A stretch of 64,000 nt of DNA, taken from the NCBI RefSeq assembly GCF_902833085.1, contig NZ_CADFEB010000003.1, positions 124,001 through 188,000 on the forward strand, read 5' to 3'. The notes under the pieces are model-generated. The model did not search any database. It was not told the DNA's origin and worked only from the letters and a program-made list of their open reading frames with translations. The stretch is from Burkholderia ubonensis. GTDB taxonomy: Bacteria; Pseudomonadota; Gammaproteobacteria; Burkholderiales; Burkholderiaceae. A program made the translations under genes and the position numbers. Below are positions 52,225-64,000 of this stretch, in pieces; positions within the stretch are counted from its first letter, which is position 1, and the number at the start of each line of letters is the position of its first letter.

Positions 52225-54536
52225 CGGTCGTCTCCTTGCTGAGGCTGGGGCGGCTTGACGAGTGGCAGCGTGCGGTGGCGCACGCCCGTGAGCGCATACA
52301 GCGCATTCGCCACGGCCGCTGCAATCGGCGGCGTGCCCGCTTCGCCGACGCCGTGCGGCTCGGTCCCGCCTGTCATGACTTGCGTGACGATCTCGGGACA
52401 CGTTGCCATGTTGACCAGCGGGTAGCTGTCGAAATAATGCTGCGCGACCTGTCCGTTCTCGATCGTGATCGCCTGCTCCAGCGCGGCCGACAATCCGAAG
52501 ATGATCCCGCTTTCCATCTGCTGCTCGACGAGGTTCGGATTCACGGCCAGCCCGCAGTCGATCACGCAGAACACGCGCGTCACGCGAAAGCCGTCACCTT
52601 CCTGCCGCACTTCGGCGACTTGCGCGACCACGCTGCCGAACGCTTCGTGCATCGCGATGCCGCGTGCGCGCCGCGCGCCGGTCTCGTCGCGCCACGCCGG
52701 CGGCGAACGCCAGCCGGACAGCGCGGCGAGCGCCCGCAGCACGGCCGCATGGCGCTGGTGCGCCGGCTGCTTCAGCATGTCGAGGCGAAACCGGATCGGG
52801 TCTTTCCGCGCCAGCACGGCCATCTCGTCGATGAAGCTCTCGACGAAGAATGCCTGATGCGAGTGCCCGACGGAGCGCCAGTAGCCGACGGGAACCGGGA
52901 GCGCCACCGTATTGTGCTGGACGTGAACGTTGTCGCATTCATAGGGCTGGTCGAATGCCCCTTCCGCCGTGGTGGCGTCGGGCAGCAGCTTCGCGGCGAT
53001 GCCCGGCATGCCGAAGGTGCGGGGCATCGCCTGCGCGCTGACCGACTGGCTCGCCGATATGCCTTTCCATGCGATCAGCCGGCCGCTCGCATCGATCGCG
53101 CCGCTGTATCTCGCCACACCGGCCGGGCGGTAGAAGTCGTGCGTCATGTCCTGCGGGCGCGACCAGATCGTCTGCACGGGGCGCCCCTTCGCGTGGCGCG
53201 CGATGGCGGCGGCCTGCGCGATGAAGTCGACTTCGAGCCGGCGGCCGAATGCCCCGCCGATCAATTGCTGGTTTACGACCACCTTGTCTTCGTCCAGATC
53301 CAGCAGCGCCGCGACAGCCTTGCGCGCCAGCATCGGAATCTGCGTGCCGACCCAGATCGTTGCCGTGTCGTCATCGACCCGCACCGTGCAATTCATGGGT
53401 TCCAGCGGCCCGTGAGCGAGATAGGGCGCTTCGTACTGCGCGACGAACGGCTTCGTGCGGCCCAGCACGGCATCGGCGTCGCCGGCGGCGTAGAAGACGT
53501 AGCGGCCCGCGTCGCCGTCGAGAGCGCGCGTCAACGCCGCGCGGACATCCGCGGAATTCACGTCGGCAGCCGGCCCATGGTCCCAGGTGACCGACAACTG
53601 GCACAAGGTCCGCATCGCGATGAACGGATTGTCCGCGATGACGGCAACGCCTCCGGTTCCGCCGTGGTATGGGTCGATCCTGAAGATGCCGGTCACGCCT
53701 TTCAGGCTGGCGACCCTCGACTGGTCGAAATCCAGCGCCCTTCCGCCAAGCGTCGGACACATCGTGACGCTCGCATACAGGAGCCGGTCCGGAAGCGCAT
53801 CGATGCCGAAACGCGCACTGCCGTCGAGCTTCGAGCGCGCCTCGATGCGGCCCAGCCGTTTGCCGACGAGCGTGAACGTCTTCGGGTCCTTGAGGTCGAC
53901 ATGCGTCGGGCGCGGCACGTCGCGTGCGAGCTGGACGAGTTCGCCATACGTCGCCGAGCGTCCCGATCGGTGCAGCACCCGGCCGGCTTGGGTCTCGCAT
54001 TCCGCGGCGGGCACGCCCCAAAGCTTCGCCGCGGCGCCGCGCAGCATGACGCGGGCCGTGGCGCCCGCCTCGCGCATGGGCCGCCACAGATCGATCATGC
54101 TCGTCGATCCGCCCGTCGCCATCGAACCCGCAGAGCGTGCTGCGCGGCGCGCCAGCGCCTCCATGCCGCGCGCGAGCAGGCCGTCGTCATCGGGGCGAAA
54201 CGGAAGGCCCTCGGCGAGCGTTTCACGGTCCTTGTAGATCGTGTCGAGCGGGGACATGACGATGCGGACCCGGGACCAGTCCGCATCGAGCTCTTCCGCC
54301 AGCAGCATGGCCGCGCCGGTATGGACGCCCTGGCCCATTTCGGCTTTGCTCATGACGATCGTCACGTCGTTAGCGGAACTGATCATCACCCAGCCGTTCA
54401 GCGGCACGTCGACGCGCGACATCGCCAGCTGCGCGGGTGTCGCCAGCCGGTCGTCGGGACGCCGCCATGCCCAGCCGATCGCCAGCACGCCCGCGGCGCC
54501 CGCACTGCCCAACAGGAAGGTTCTGCGCTTCAACAT
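52152..54536 (-). CDS. iorB: Molybdopterin-binding subunit of isoquinoline 1-oxidoreductase-type enzyme
   Basis: Starting at ATG 54536 the protein is 794 residues. The N-terminus is a twin-arginine signal (LKRRTFLLGSAGAAG), so the enzyme is folded with its cofactor and exported. Molybdenum-hydroxylase blocks follow: SKAEMGQGVHTGAAMLLAEE, GGAFGRRLEVDF and GVGEAGTPPIAAAVANAL, the last with the catalytic glutamate. Enzymes of this type hydroxylate N-heteroaromatics or oxidise aldehydes, feeding electrons to membrane cytochromes. The gene ends inside the small-subunit gene in another frame, tight coupling that is longer than usual. No cytochrome or maturation gene is adjacent. Confidence 0.88.
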   Translation of the reverse strand: MLKRRTFLLGSAGAAGVLAIGWAWRRPDDRLATPAQLAMSRVDVPLNGWVMISSANDVTIVMSKAEMGQGVHTGAAMLLAEELDADWSRVRIVMSPLDTIYKDRETLAEGLPFRPDDDGLLARGMEALARRAARSAGSMATGGSTSMIDLWRPMREAGATARVMLRGAAAKLWGVPAAECETQAGRVLHRSGRSATYGELVQLARDVPRPTHVDLKDPKTFTLVGKRLGRIEARSKLDGSARFGIDALPDRLLYASVTMCPTLGGRALDFDQSRVASLKGVTGIFRIDPYHGGTGGVAVIADNPFIAMRTLCQLSVTWDHGPAADVNSADVRAALTRALDGDAGRYVFYAAGDADAVLGRTKPFVAQYEAPYLAHGPLEPMNCTVRVDDDTATIWVGTQIPMLARKAVAALLDLDEDKVVVNQQLIGGAFGRRLEVDFIAQAAAIARHAKGRPVQTIWSRPQDMTHDFYRPAGVARYSGAIDASGRLIAWKGISASQSVSAQAMPRTFGMPGIAAKLLPDATTAEGAFDQPYECDNVHVQHNTVALPVPVGYWRSVGHSHQAFFVESFIDEMAVLARKDPIRFRLDMLKQPAHQRHAAVLRALAALSGWRSPPAWRDETGARRARGIAMHEAFGSVVAQVAEVRQEGDGFRVTRVFCVIDCGLAVNPNLVEQQMESGIIFGLSAALEQAITIENGQVAQHYFDSYPLVNMATCPEIVTQVMTGGTEPHGVGEAGTPPIAAAVANALYALTGVRHRTLPLVKPPQPQQGDDRWCQSVSTGRPLTSIPSPTPRCSG

Positions 54537-54876
54537 GATGTGGCCTGCCGACATGTGGCGATCGAGTCCTTGTAGCTGCAATCACCAATATTAGTCACTG
54601 GCATCGGCGACTGGGAACCTGAATATGATGCGCGTTTGAAACACATGCTGAAAACCCGGCCTGCCGCGGCCGGGTGAATATGCCGATCTCGCTCGGCGCC
54701 GAGCGTCTCGCGGCCAATCCCGGACAGGTTGACGTTTTTTGAGGGATATACGACCTTTGAGCCATTCGCTTCAAGTTCCATACTTCGCGTGGAAGATCAA
54801 GCACGGAACAGCGCACAAACGCGATTGCGTTTTGAGCTTTCGGCCCGATCAATCACGACTTGGAAAGGAATGGAAG
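54537..54876. other. Divergent intergenic region
   Basis: This 340-bp gap lies between the iorB start and the SDR start and must hold two divergent promoters. It contains a moderately AT-rich core (about 54560-54660). I see no firm promoter or operator. Confidence 0.4.
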
Positions 54877-55623
54877 ATGAGGCTCAAGAACAAGACAGTT
54901 TTAATCACGGGCGGTACCAGTGGCATCGGTCTTGCAACCGCCAGGCTGTTCATTGCGGAAGGCGCCCGAGTGGCGGTCACGGGTCGCGATGATGCCGTGT
55001 TCGAGCGTGTGAAGGCCGAGCTTGGCGAGAATGCGGTCGTTCTCAAGGGCGACGTACGTTCGATCAAGGACATGCGGGCGATCGCCGCGCAGGTAAAAGA
55101 GCAGTTCGGCGGCCTGGATGTCGTGTTCGCCAATGCCGGCTGGGCTTTCCCGTCCCCGGTCGACGACATCGACGACGAACTCTATGACGAGATCATGGAC
55201 ATCAACGTCAAGGGCGTGGTGTTCACGCTTCAGGCGGTGCTGCCGGACTTGCGGGAGGGCGCCTCGGTCATTCTCAATACATCGTTCGTCGCGCAGACCG
55301 GCAAGCATGGCATCTCGTTGACTGCGGCGGCGAAGGCCGCGGTGCGATCGCTGGCCCGTAGCTGGTCCTACGAGTTTCTCGGCCGGAAAATCCGCTTCAA
55401 CGCGATCGCACCCGGTGCGATGAACACGCCGCTGATCACCAAGTGGGGCATGTCCGACGAATGGGTTCGCGACCGTAAGGCCGAGTTCGCCGAAGCCATT
55501 CCGGTGGGCTACATGGGCAAGGCCGAGGACGTTGCCTACGCGGCACTCTATCTCGCCAGCGACGAATCCTCCTACGTCGTCGGCACCGAACTGATCGTCG
55601 ATGGCGGTGCTTCGCAGCTTTGA
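54877..55623 (+). CDS. Short-chain dehydrogenase/reductase lacking the catalytic tyrosine
   Basis: From the ATG at 54877 the protein is 248 residues. The NAD(P) loop TGGTSGIG, the NAG motif (VFANAGWA) and the C-terminal YVVGTELIVDGG block are intact. At the active site, however, the usual YxxxK reads TAAAK (HGISLTAAAKAAVRSLA), so the catalytic tyrosine is threonine while the lysine and the upstream serine (ILNTSFVAQTG) remain. The family normally reduces ketones or oxidises alcohols. This copy may have altered chemistry. It is followed by a Tat-exported DJ-1-like gene after about 110 bp in the same direction. Confidence 0.85.
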   Translation: MRLKNKTVLITGGTSGIGLATARLFIAEGARVAVTGRDDAVFERVKAELGENAVVLKGDVRSIKDMRAIAAQVKEQFGGLDVVFANAGWAFPSPVDDIDDELYDEIMDINVKGVVFTLQAVLPDLREGASVILNTSFVAQTGKHGISLTAAAKAAVRSLARSWSYEFLGRKIRFNAIAPGAMNTPLITKWGMSDEWVRDRKAEFAEAIPVGYMGKAEDVAYAALYLASDESSYVVGTELIVDGGASQL

Positions 55624-55732
55624 GCCCCACAGCTTGATCTCATGTCCGCCACGCTTTTCGCCGTGGTGTGTTTTCAATCTGGCCAACCTGGTTTCGCTTG
55701 CAGAGGAAGCCTAAGTGAAAGGAGAGGTTAAC

Positions 55733-56587
55733 TTGACCGACCATAGAAAAAACAACGCCTCTAGCGAGAAACTCACCCAAGCAGGTCATTCTCGCCGCGA
55801 TGTTCTCAAGCTTGGAAGCGTCGCCACGCTCGGCGCCGTCATGGGTGGCGGAGCCCTGCTTGGTCACGCCACCCCCGTTTTTGCGCAGGCAGACAGCAAG
55901 GGGGAGCTGGCTCCGCGTGATCCCCTCGACATTCTGATCGTGAATTACGACGGAGGCACGCTTCTTGATTTCGCCGGCCCCAGCGAGATTTTTCACCGGC
56001 TCCCGAATACGAACGTTCGCTACGCGAGTCTCGATGGGGGCAACGTGACGCTCGAATTCGGGGTCGTCTATGGCAAGACCGAACGGTTGGCCGATATCGA
56101 GAAAACCGACCTGATCCTGGTTCCCGGCGGGTCCGATTTGTCGGTGCCGATGCGCCCGGAGTATCAAGCCCAGATCCGGCGTCTGGCTGAAAGCGCCAAA
56201 CATGTTACGTCGGTTTGCAACGGATCGCTCGTGCTCGCCGCAACGGGCGTTCTCAAAGGCAAGCGAAGTGCCTGTCATTGGGCGTTCGTCAACAAGCTGT
56301 CCGAATATGGCGCCATCGCCGTTCCGGATCGCTTCGTAGAGGACGACCACGGCCGGTTCATGAGCGGCGGCGGCGTGACGGCGGGCATCGATTTCGCACT
56401 TCGCGTTGCGGCGAAGCTGCGCGGCCGACAGTCTGCCGAATTCACGCAACTCGTGATCGAATATGATCCCGCTCCGCCGTTCCATTCCGGTCATCCGAGA
56501 GATGCGCGGCCGGAGGTAATCGCGATGGTCGACAAGGACCTGCCCGGAGCATCCAGAGGTCTTGCACGAATTCCGGGCGTTCGCTGA
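55733..56587 (+). CDS. Tat-exported DJ-1/PfpI family protein, isonitrile hydratase-like
   Basis: I choose the TTG at 55733 because AGGAGAGG sits six bases upstream. The frame also runs from GTG 55715. The 284-residue product has a twin-arginine signal (HSRRDVLKLGSVATLG) cleaved near VFAQA. The DJ-1 domain includes DILIVNYDGGTLLDFAGPSE, LILVPGG and a nucleophile elbow SVCNGSLVLAATGVLKG with Cys162, followed by SACHW. This is close to the isonitrile hydratase (InhA) branch, which hydrates isocyanides to formamides. That branch is normally cytosolic, so periplasmic targeting is unusual. Confidence 0.82.
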   Translation: MTDHRKNNASSEKLTQAGHSRRDVLKLGSVATLGAVMGGGALLGHATPVFAQADSKGELAPRDPLDILIVNYDGGTLLDFAGPSEIFHRLPNTNVRYASLDGGNVTLEFGVVYGKTERLADIEKTDLILVPGGSDLSVPMRPEYQAQIRRLAESAKHVTSVCNGSLVLAATGVLKGKRSACHWAFVNKLSEYGAIAVPDRFVEDDHGRFMSGGGVTAGIDFALRVAAKLRGRQSAEFTQLVIEYDPAPPFHSGHPRDARPEVIAMVDKDLPGASRGLARIPGVR

Positions 56588-56634
56588 AACGCTTGCAGCC
56601 CTCTTCAATTCAAGCCACGATCGGAAGTCACAAG

Positions 56635-57117
56635 ATGCAACAGATCCGTTTTTGTACTGCTGTTCTTGCAGTCTGCGCCTCCTTTTTGACCTTTGCGGCG
56701 CCGGCAACTGCCGGCGGTCTTCAACGTCCGCCCGACGCGGCCATCAAAGCCGAGAACGCGCGATGGGCAGAAGCCTTCGGGCGAGGGGACTACGACGCGA
56801 TAGGCCGCCTCTATACGAACGATGGCACCCTCTTGCCGCCCGGTGGCGACAAAGTGACGGGGGGCGGCGCGATCGCCGAGTACTTCACCAACGGATATGC
56901 CGGATCGGCGCCTCATACCGTATCGTTCAGCAATTACGAGTTCTACGGTAACGATCAGGCCGTGACGGAGGTGTCGGATGCGGAAATCCGCGACCACGGT
57001 GGAAGGCTCAAATACCGCGGCAAGCAGATCCTGATCTTCCTGAAACAGGACGGTGCCTGGAAGTTGCATCGAGACATCTGGAATGATTACGCTCCCCTGA
57101 AATCCGACGGCAGGTGA
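56635..57117 (+). CDS. Exported NTF2-like (SnoaL/DUF4440) protein
   Basis: From the ATG at 56635 the protein is 160 residues with a signal peptide ending in ATAGG. The rest is a cone-shaped NTF2-like domain: AAIKAENARWAEAFGRGDYDAIGRLYTNDGTLLPPGG and a C-terminal LIFLKQDGAWKLHRDIWND. Such domains bind small hydrophobic ligands or act as isomerases/hydrolases, and no specific function can be given. It follows the DJ-1 gene by 47 bp and is probably in the same transcript. Confidence 0.8.
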   Translation: MQQIRFCTAVLAVCASFLTFAAPATAGGLQRPPDAAIKAENARWAEAFGRGDYDAIGRLYTNDGTLLPPGGDKVTGGGAIAEYFTNGYAGSAPHTVSFSNYEFYGNDQAVTEVSDAEIRDHGGRLKYRGKQILIFLKQDGAWKLHRDIWNDYAPLKSDGR

Positions 57118-57180
57118 GCGTCTGATGGGAAGTCGATAATCGAGTACCGAACAAGGGTGGGCCGATGGGCCGTTCATCGA

Positions 57181-58128
57181 TCAGCTCTTGCCGTTCAATC
57201 TGCTCTGGCGTCGGATCGATTGCGGCGGGTGTCCGTGCAATTTGACGAATGCCCGCCGCATCCGCTCCGGATCCGTGAATCCCACGGCTAGCGCAATCTG
57301 TTCGATGGGTTCGCTGCCATCCTGCAGGCGCAGCCGCGCAGCTTCGACTCGCAAACGCTCGACCGCCTTGGCAGGCGTTTCACCGGTTTCTCGACGAAAT
57401 GCCCGTCCAAATTGGCGCGGACTTAATCTCGCCGCATCGGCGAGCCGTTCGACAGGCAGCGCTTCAGCCAGATGTTCTCTGGCGAAGTTCAGAGCGATGC
57501 GGATACGATCCGATTCCGGCTCCATTTGCGACATCGCAGAGAATTGGGACTGACCTCCTGGTCGACGATACGGAACGACCAGAAGCCTGGAGACAGCGCG
57601 CGCAATTTCCGGTCCCATGTCTCTTTCAATCATGGCGAGCGCCAGGTCGATTCCGGAGGCGATGCCCGCGGACGTCCAAATGCGGCCGTCCGCTATATAG
57701 ATACTATCGCCCTCGACCTTGGTGAGAGGGAAGCGCGACTGGAATCGAGCCGTGTATAGCCAGTGCGTCGTTGCTCGCCGGCCGTCCAGCAAGCCGGTTT
57801 CAGCAAGCAGGAATGCCCCTGTACACACGCTTGCCACCCGCAAGGCTTTGGCACTCAATTTCCTGGCAGCGGCAATGTTCTCCGATGCCTGCATCGGATC
57901 TATATCACCGCCCACGAAAATAACGGTGTCGAACGTGCGCCGCCCGATCGGCTTCGTCTCGATCGGAAGGCCCGAATTGCCGAGAATCGGGCCTCCAGGC
58001 TGCGAGATGACGTGAAGATCATATGGGGTATGGCCAGCGGCGGTCGCCACTTGATTAAAAGCCGAAATGGGTCCGCCGAGATCAAGAACATCGTGCCCAT
58101 GGCAGACGAAGAATCCAATTCGATGCAT
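57181..58128 (-). CDS. GlxA-type AraC family transcriptional regulator (DJ-1 domain + HTH)
   Basis: Starting at ATG 58128 the protein is 315 residues. The N-terminal DJ-1/PfpI domain (residues 1-185) has SVCTGAFLLAETGLLDGRRATTHW, and the C-terminal AraC double helix-turn-helix (about 215-312) has LSPRQFGRAFRRETGETP and IEQIALAVGFTDPERMRRAF. Regulators of this type often control genes for DJ-1 or amine/carnitine metabolism. It converges on the SDR, DJ-1 and NTF2 genes, which are likely targets by position only. Confidence 0.88.
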   Translation of the reverse strand: MHRIGFFVCHGHDVLDLGGPISAFNQVATAAGHTPYDLHVISQPGGPILGNSGLPIETKPIGRRTFDTVIFVGGDIDPMQASENIAAARKLSAKALRVASVCTGAFLLAETGLLDGRRATTHWLYTARFQSRFPLTKVEGDSIYIADGRIWTSAGIASGIDLALAMIERDMGPEIARAVSRLLVVPYRRPGGQSQFSAMSQMEPESDRIRIALNFAREHLAEALPVERLADAARLSPRQFGRAFRRETGETPAKAVERLRVEAARLRLQDGSEPIEQIALAVGFTDPERMRRAFVKLHGHPPQSIRRQSRLNGKS

Positions 58129-58192
58129 GACGAACCCGTTGGCTGAGACCCTGACAAAGGCGTATTTTACGGAAAAACCTCGAATTGAGCCA

Positions 58193-58375
58193 TTAAAGTT
58201 CGTGATCCTTCTCATTGGCCGGTGTCACATGCCGTGCCGGCAACTGCCCGAGAGTATCGACCGCCAGATGCACTTTCGAACCCTTGCGGCGCTTCGCGCC
58301 GTCGCAGCCGGCGCGCGCCGGATTCCGGTGTCGATTGCAATGTGCGTCGCGGGGGCAGGTCAAGACTGCCGAAAT
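58193..58375 (-). pseudogene. IS5-type transposase remnant with frameshift
   Basis: Minus-strand translation gives [13 protein letters not shown] in one frame, then [20 protein letters not shown] and [11 protein letters not shown] in another, before a stop at 58193-58195. This is the middle of the catalytic domain of Burkholderia IS5-family transposases (pattern TLQSTPESG...[21 protein letters not shown]). The rest of the element and its terminal repeats are gone. It marks the left flank of the pyrrolnitrin genes. Confidence 0.75.
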
Positions 58376-61548
<3,173 letters not shown>

Positions 61549-61605
61549 CACCTGACGCTCGACGCGTGCGGCCATGTGTTCCATTTCACAAGGAGAGTGT
61601 GCCCC

Positions 61606-63306
61606 ATGACTCAGAAGAGCCCCGCGAACGGGCGCGACAGCAACCACTTCGACGTGATCATCCTCGGCTCGGGCATGTCCGGCACCCAGATGGGGGCCAT
61701 CCTGGCCAACCAGCAGTTTCGCGTGCTGATCATCGAGGAGTCGTCGCACCCGCGGTTCACGATCGGCGAATCGTCGATCCCCGAGACGTCGCTCATGAAC
61801 CGCATCATCGCCGATCGCTACGGCATTCCGGAGCTCGACCGCATCACGTCGTTCTACGCGACGCAGCGTTACGTCGCGTCGAGCACGGGCATCAAGCGCA
61901 ACTTCGGCTTCGTGTTCCACAAGCCCGGCCAGGAGCACGACCCGAAGGAGTTCACGCAGTGCGTCATTCCCGAGCTGCCGTGGGGTCCGGAGAGCCATTA
62001 TTACCGGCAAGACGTCGACGCCTACCTGTTGCAAGCCGCCATCAAATACGGCTGCACGGTCCGCCAGAAGACGAACGTGACCGAATACCACGCCGACAAG
62101 GACGGCGTCGCGGTGACCACCGCCCAGGGCGAACGGTTCACCGGCCGGTACATGATCGACTGCGGAGGACCCCGCGCGCCGCTCGCGACCAAGTTCAAGC
62201 TCCGCGAAGAGCCGTGCCGCTTCAAGACGCACTCGCGCAGCCTCTACACGCACATGCTCGGGGTCAAGCCGTTCGACGACATCTTCAAGGTCAAGGGGCA
62301 GCGCTGGCGCTGGCACGAGGGGACCTTGCACCACATGTTCGCGGGCGGCTGGCTCTGGGTGATTCCGTTCAACAACCACCCGCGGTCGACCAACAACCTC
62401 GTGAGCGTCGGCCTGCAGCTCGACCCGCGTGTCTACCCGAAAACGGACATCTCCGCGCAGCAGGAATTCGACGAGTTCCTCGCGCGGTTCCCGAGCATCG
62501 GGGCGCAGTTCCGGGACGCCGTGCCGGTGCGCGACTGGGTCAAGACCGACCGCCTGCAATTCTCGTCGAACGCCTGCGTCGGCGACCGCTACTGCCTGAT
62601 GCTGCACGCAAACGGGTTCATCGACCCGCTCTTCTCCCGGGGGCTCGAGAACACCGCGGTGACCATCCACGCGCTCGCGGCGCGCCTCATCAAGGCGCTG
62701 CGCGACGACGACTTCTCCCCCGAGCGCTTCGAGTACATCGAGCGCCTGCAGCAGAAGCTTCTGGATCACAACGACGACTTCGTCAGCTGCTGCTACACGG
62801 CGTTCTCGGACTTCCGCCTGTGGGACGCGTTCCACCGGCTGTGGGCGGTCGGCACGATCCTCGGGCAGTTCCGGCTCGTGCAGGCCCACGCGAGGTTCCG
62901 CGCGTCGCGTGACGAGGGCGACCTCGATCACCTCGACAACGACCCCCCGTACCTCGGATACCTGTGCGCGGACATGGAGGGGTACTACCAGTTGTTCAAC
63001 GACGCGAAAGCCGAGGTCGAGGCCGTGAGCGCCGGGCGCAAGCCGGCCGGGGAGGCCGCGGCGCGGATTCACGCCCTCATCGACGAACGAGACTTCGCCA
63101 GGCCGATGTTCGGCTTCGGATACTGCATCACCGGGGCCAAGCCGCAGCTCAACAACTCGAAGTACAGCCTGCTGCCGGCGATGAAGCTGCTGCACTGGAC
63201 GCAAACCAGCGCACCGGCGGAGGTGAAAAGGTACTTCGACTACAACCCGATGTTCGCGCTGCTCAAGGCGTACGTCACGACCCGCATCGGCCTGGCGCTG
63301 AAGTAG
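61606..63306 (+). CDS. prnC: Monodechloroaminopyrrolnitrin 3-halogenase PrnC
   Basis: From the ATG at 61606 (AAGGAGAG upstream) the protein is 566 residues, within one residue of known PrnC. It has the FAD motif LGSGMSGTQMGAI, a conserved ESSHPRFTIGESSIPE block and WLWVIPFNNH, the equivalent of the WxWxIP signature. It chlorinates the pyrrole ring at C3 to give aminopyrrolnitrin. It belongs to the phenol/pyrrole halogenase branch, distinct from PrnA. Confidence 0.97.
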   Translation: MTQKSPANGRDSNHFDVIILGSGMSGTQMGAILANQQFRVLIIEESSHPRFTIGESSIPETSLMNRIIADRYGIPELDRITSFYATQRYVASSTGIKRNFGFVFHKPGQEHDPKEFTQCVIPELPWGPESHYYRQDVDAYLLQAAIKYGCTVRQKTNVTEYHADKDGVAVTTAQGERFTGRYMIDCGGPRAPLATKFKLREEPCRFKTHSRSLYTHMLGVKPFDDIFKVKGQRWRWHEGTLHHMFAGGWLWVIPFNNHPRSTNNLVSVGLQLDPRVYPKTDISAQQEFDEFLARFPSIGAQFRDAVPVRDWVKTDRLQFSSNACVGDRYCLMLHANGFIDPLFSRGLENTAVTIHALAARLIKALRDDDFSPERFEYIERLQQKLLDHNDDFVSCCYTAFSDFRLWDAFHRLWAVGTILGQFRLVQAHARFRASRDEGDLDHLDNDPPYLGYLCADMEGYYQLFNDAKAEVEAVSAGRKPAGEAAARIHALIDERDFARPMFGFGYCITGAKPQLNNSKYSLLPAMKLLHWTQTSAPAEVKRYFDYNPMFALLKAYVTTRIGLALK

Positions 63307-63330
63307 CCGGCCGACACCTGCACGAAAACG

Positions 63331-64000
63331 ATGAACGACGTTCAATTGGATGAAGCGGTCGCCAGGGAGCATCCCCCGGGGGTGTACGACGCGACCACGC
63401 GCCTGGCCGCGAGCTGGTATGTCGCGATGCGCTCGGACGACCTCAAGGACAAGCCGACGGAGTTGACGCTCTTCGGCCGTCCGTGCGTGGCATGGCGCGG
63501 CGCGACGGGGCGGGCCGTGGTGATGGACCGCCACTGCTCGCACCTCGGCGCGAACCTGGCCGACGGGCAGGTCAAGGACGGGTGCATCCAGTGCCCGTTT
63601 CACCACTGGCGGTACGACGAGCAGGGCCAGTGCGTTCACATCCCCGGCCACAGCCCGGCGGTGCGCCGGCTGGAGCCCGTCCCGCGCGGGGCGCGCCAGC
63701 CGACGTTGGTCACCACCGAGCGATACGGCTACGTGTGGGTCTGGTACGGCTCCCCGCAGCCGCTGCACCCGCTGCCCGAAATCGCCGCGGCCGACGTCGA
63801 CAACGGCGACTTCATGCACCTGCACATCGCGTTCGAGACGACGACGGCGGTCTTGCGGATCGTCGAGAACTTCTACGACGCGCAGCACGCGACCCCCGTG
63901 CACGCGCTCCCGATCTCGGCCTTCGAGCTCAAGCTCTTCGACGATTGGCGCCCGTGGCCGGAGGTCGAGTCGCTGGCCCGGGCGGGCGCGTGGTTCGGCG
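63331..64000 (+). CDS. prnD: Aminopyrrolnitrin oxygenase PrnD (3' end outside window)
   Basis: The first 223 codons are present out of about 363. The Rieske [2Fe-2S] motif is complete: Cys69, His71, Cys88 and His91 (CSHLG ... CIQCPFHHW). The start of the mononuclear iron site is seen in ENFYDAQHATPVH, with two histidines. The enzyme oxidises the amino group of aminopyrrolnitrin to the nitro group, the last step to pyrrolnitrin, using electrons from a flavin reductase such as PrnF, expected to the right of the window. Confidence 0.97.
   Translation, partial: MNDVQLDEAVAREHPPGVYDATTRLAASWYVAMRSDDLKDKPTELTLFGRPCVAWRGATGRAVVMDRHCSHLGANLADGQVKDGCIQCPFHHWRYDEQGQCVHIPGHSPAVRRLEPVPRGARQPTLVTTERYGYVWVWYGSPQPLHPLPEIAAADVDNGDFMHLHIAFETTTAVLRIVENFYDAQHATPVHALPISAFELKLFDDWRPWPEVESLARAGAWFG

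Overview
The window is about 64 kb of GC-rich (roughly two thirds G+C) bacterial DNA. It almost certainly comes from a Burkholderia, most likely a Burkholderia cepacia complex accessory replicon. The reasons are the complete start of a pyrrolnitrin operon (prnA, prnB, prnC and the 5' part of prnD) at the right edge, a Burkholderia-type general porin, a very large YadA-like trimeric autotransporter, a Tle3/Tli3-type type VI effector-immunity pair, and typical Burkholderia codon use. There are no rRNA or tRNA genes and no CRISPR array that I can see.

Layout. 1-2.2 kb: Tle3-like phospholipase effector (runs off the left edge) and its lipoprotein immunity partner. 2.6-13.2 kb: ordinary metabolic and accessory genes (broken efflux outer-membrane gene, ketopantoate reductase-like, DoxX, porin, TIGR03118 protein, ATP adenylyltransferase-like, exported RidA, an alternative valyl-tRNA synthetase with a promoter and possible leader peptide, exported PEBP protein). 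14.2-22.3 kb: IclR regulator, small H-NS-type protein and a 2149-residue trimeric autotransporter adhesin set in AT-rich intergenic DNA. 22.3-26.4 kb: a scarred stretch with a LysR fragment, degraded DNA, a flavin reductase, an IS66-type remnant and a DUF3701-type tyrosine recombinase. 28.7-31.7 kb: a compact three-gene operon of radical SAM enzyme, phosphoribosyltransferase and family 2 glycosyltransferase. 31.9-36.3 kb: membrane protein, caspase-FGE fusion and two tandem DUF4399 proteins.

36.5-51.7 kb is the most interesting part. It looks like a self-contained, phospho-regulated peptide export system: TolC-like outer-membrane lipoprotein, twin-FHA membrane protein, HlyD-type adaptor, PpiC-type isomerase, an ABC transporter with two cyclic-nucleotide-type domains plus an intact C39 leader peptidase, a sigma-54 activator with GAFTGA, a PP2C phosphatase, an LRAT-fold protein and a Ser/Thr kinase. 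Two small proteins encoded in it share a 25-residue N-terminal leader that fits the double-glycine rule for C39 peptidases. Three sites with the exact GG-N10-GC spacing of sigma-54 promoters stand in front of the export operon, the first small peptide/phosphatase pair and the LRAT gene. My inference is that kinase, phosphatase and FHA proteins control secretion, and the activator switches on exporter and cargo together.

51.8-58.4 kb holds an isoquinoline 1-oxidoreductase-like molybdenum enzyme pair, an SDR, a Tat-exported DJ-1/isonitrile-hydratase-like protein, an exported NTF2-like protein, a GlxA-type regulator and an IS5-type remnant. 58.8 kb to the end is pyrrolnitrin biosynthesis: PrnA chlorinates tryptophan at C7, PrnB rearranges the ring, PrnC chlorinates again and PrnD oxidises the amine to a nitro group.
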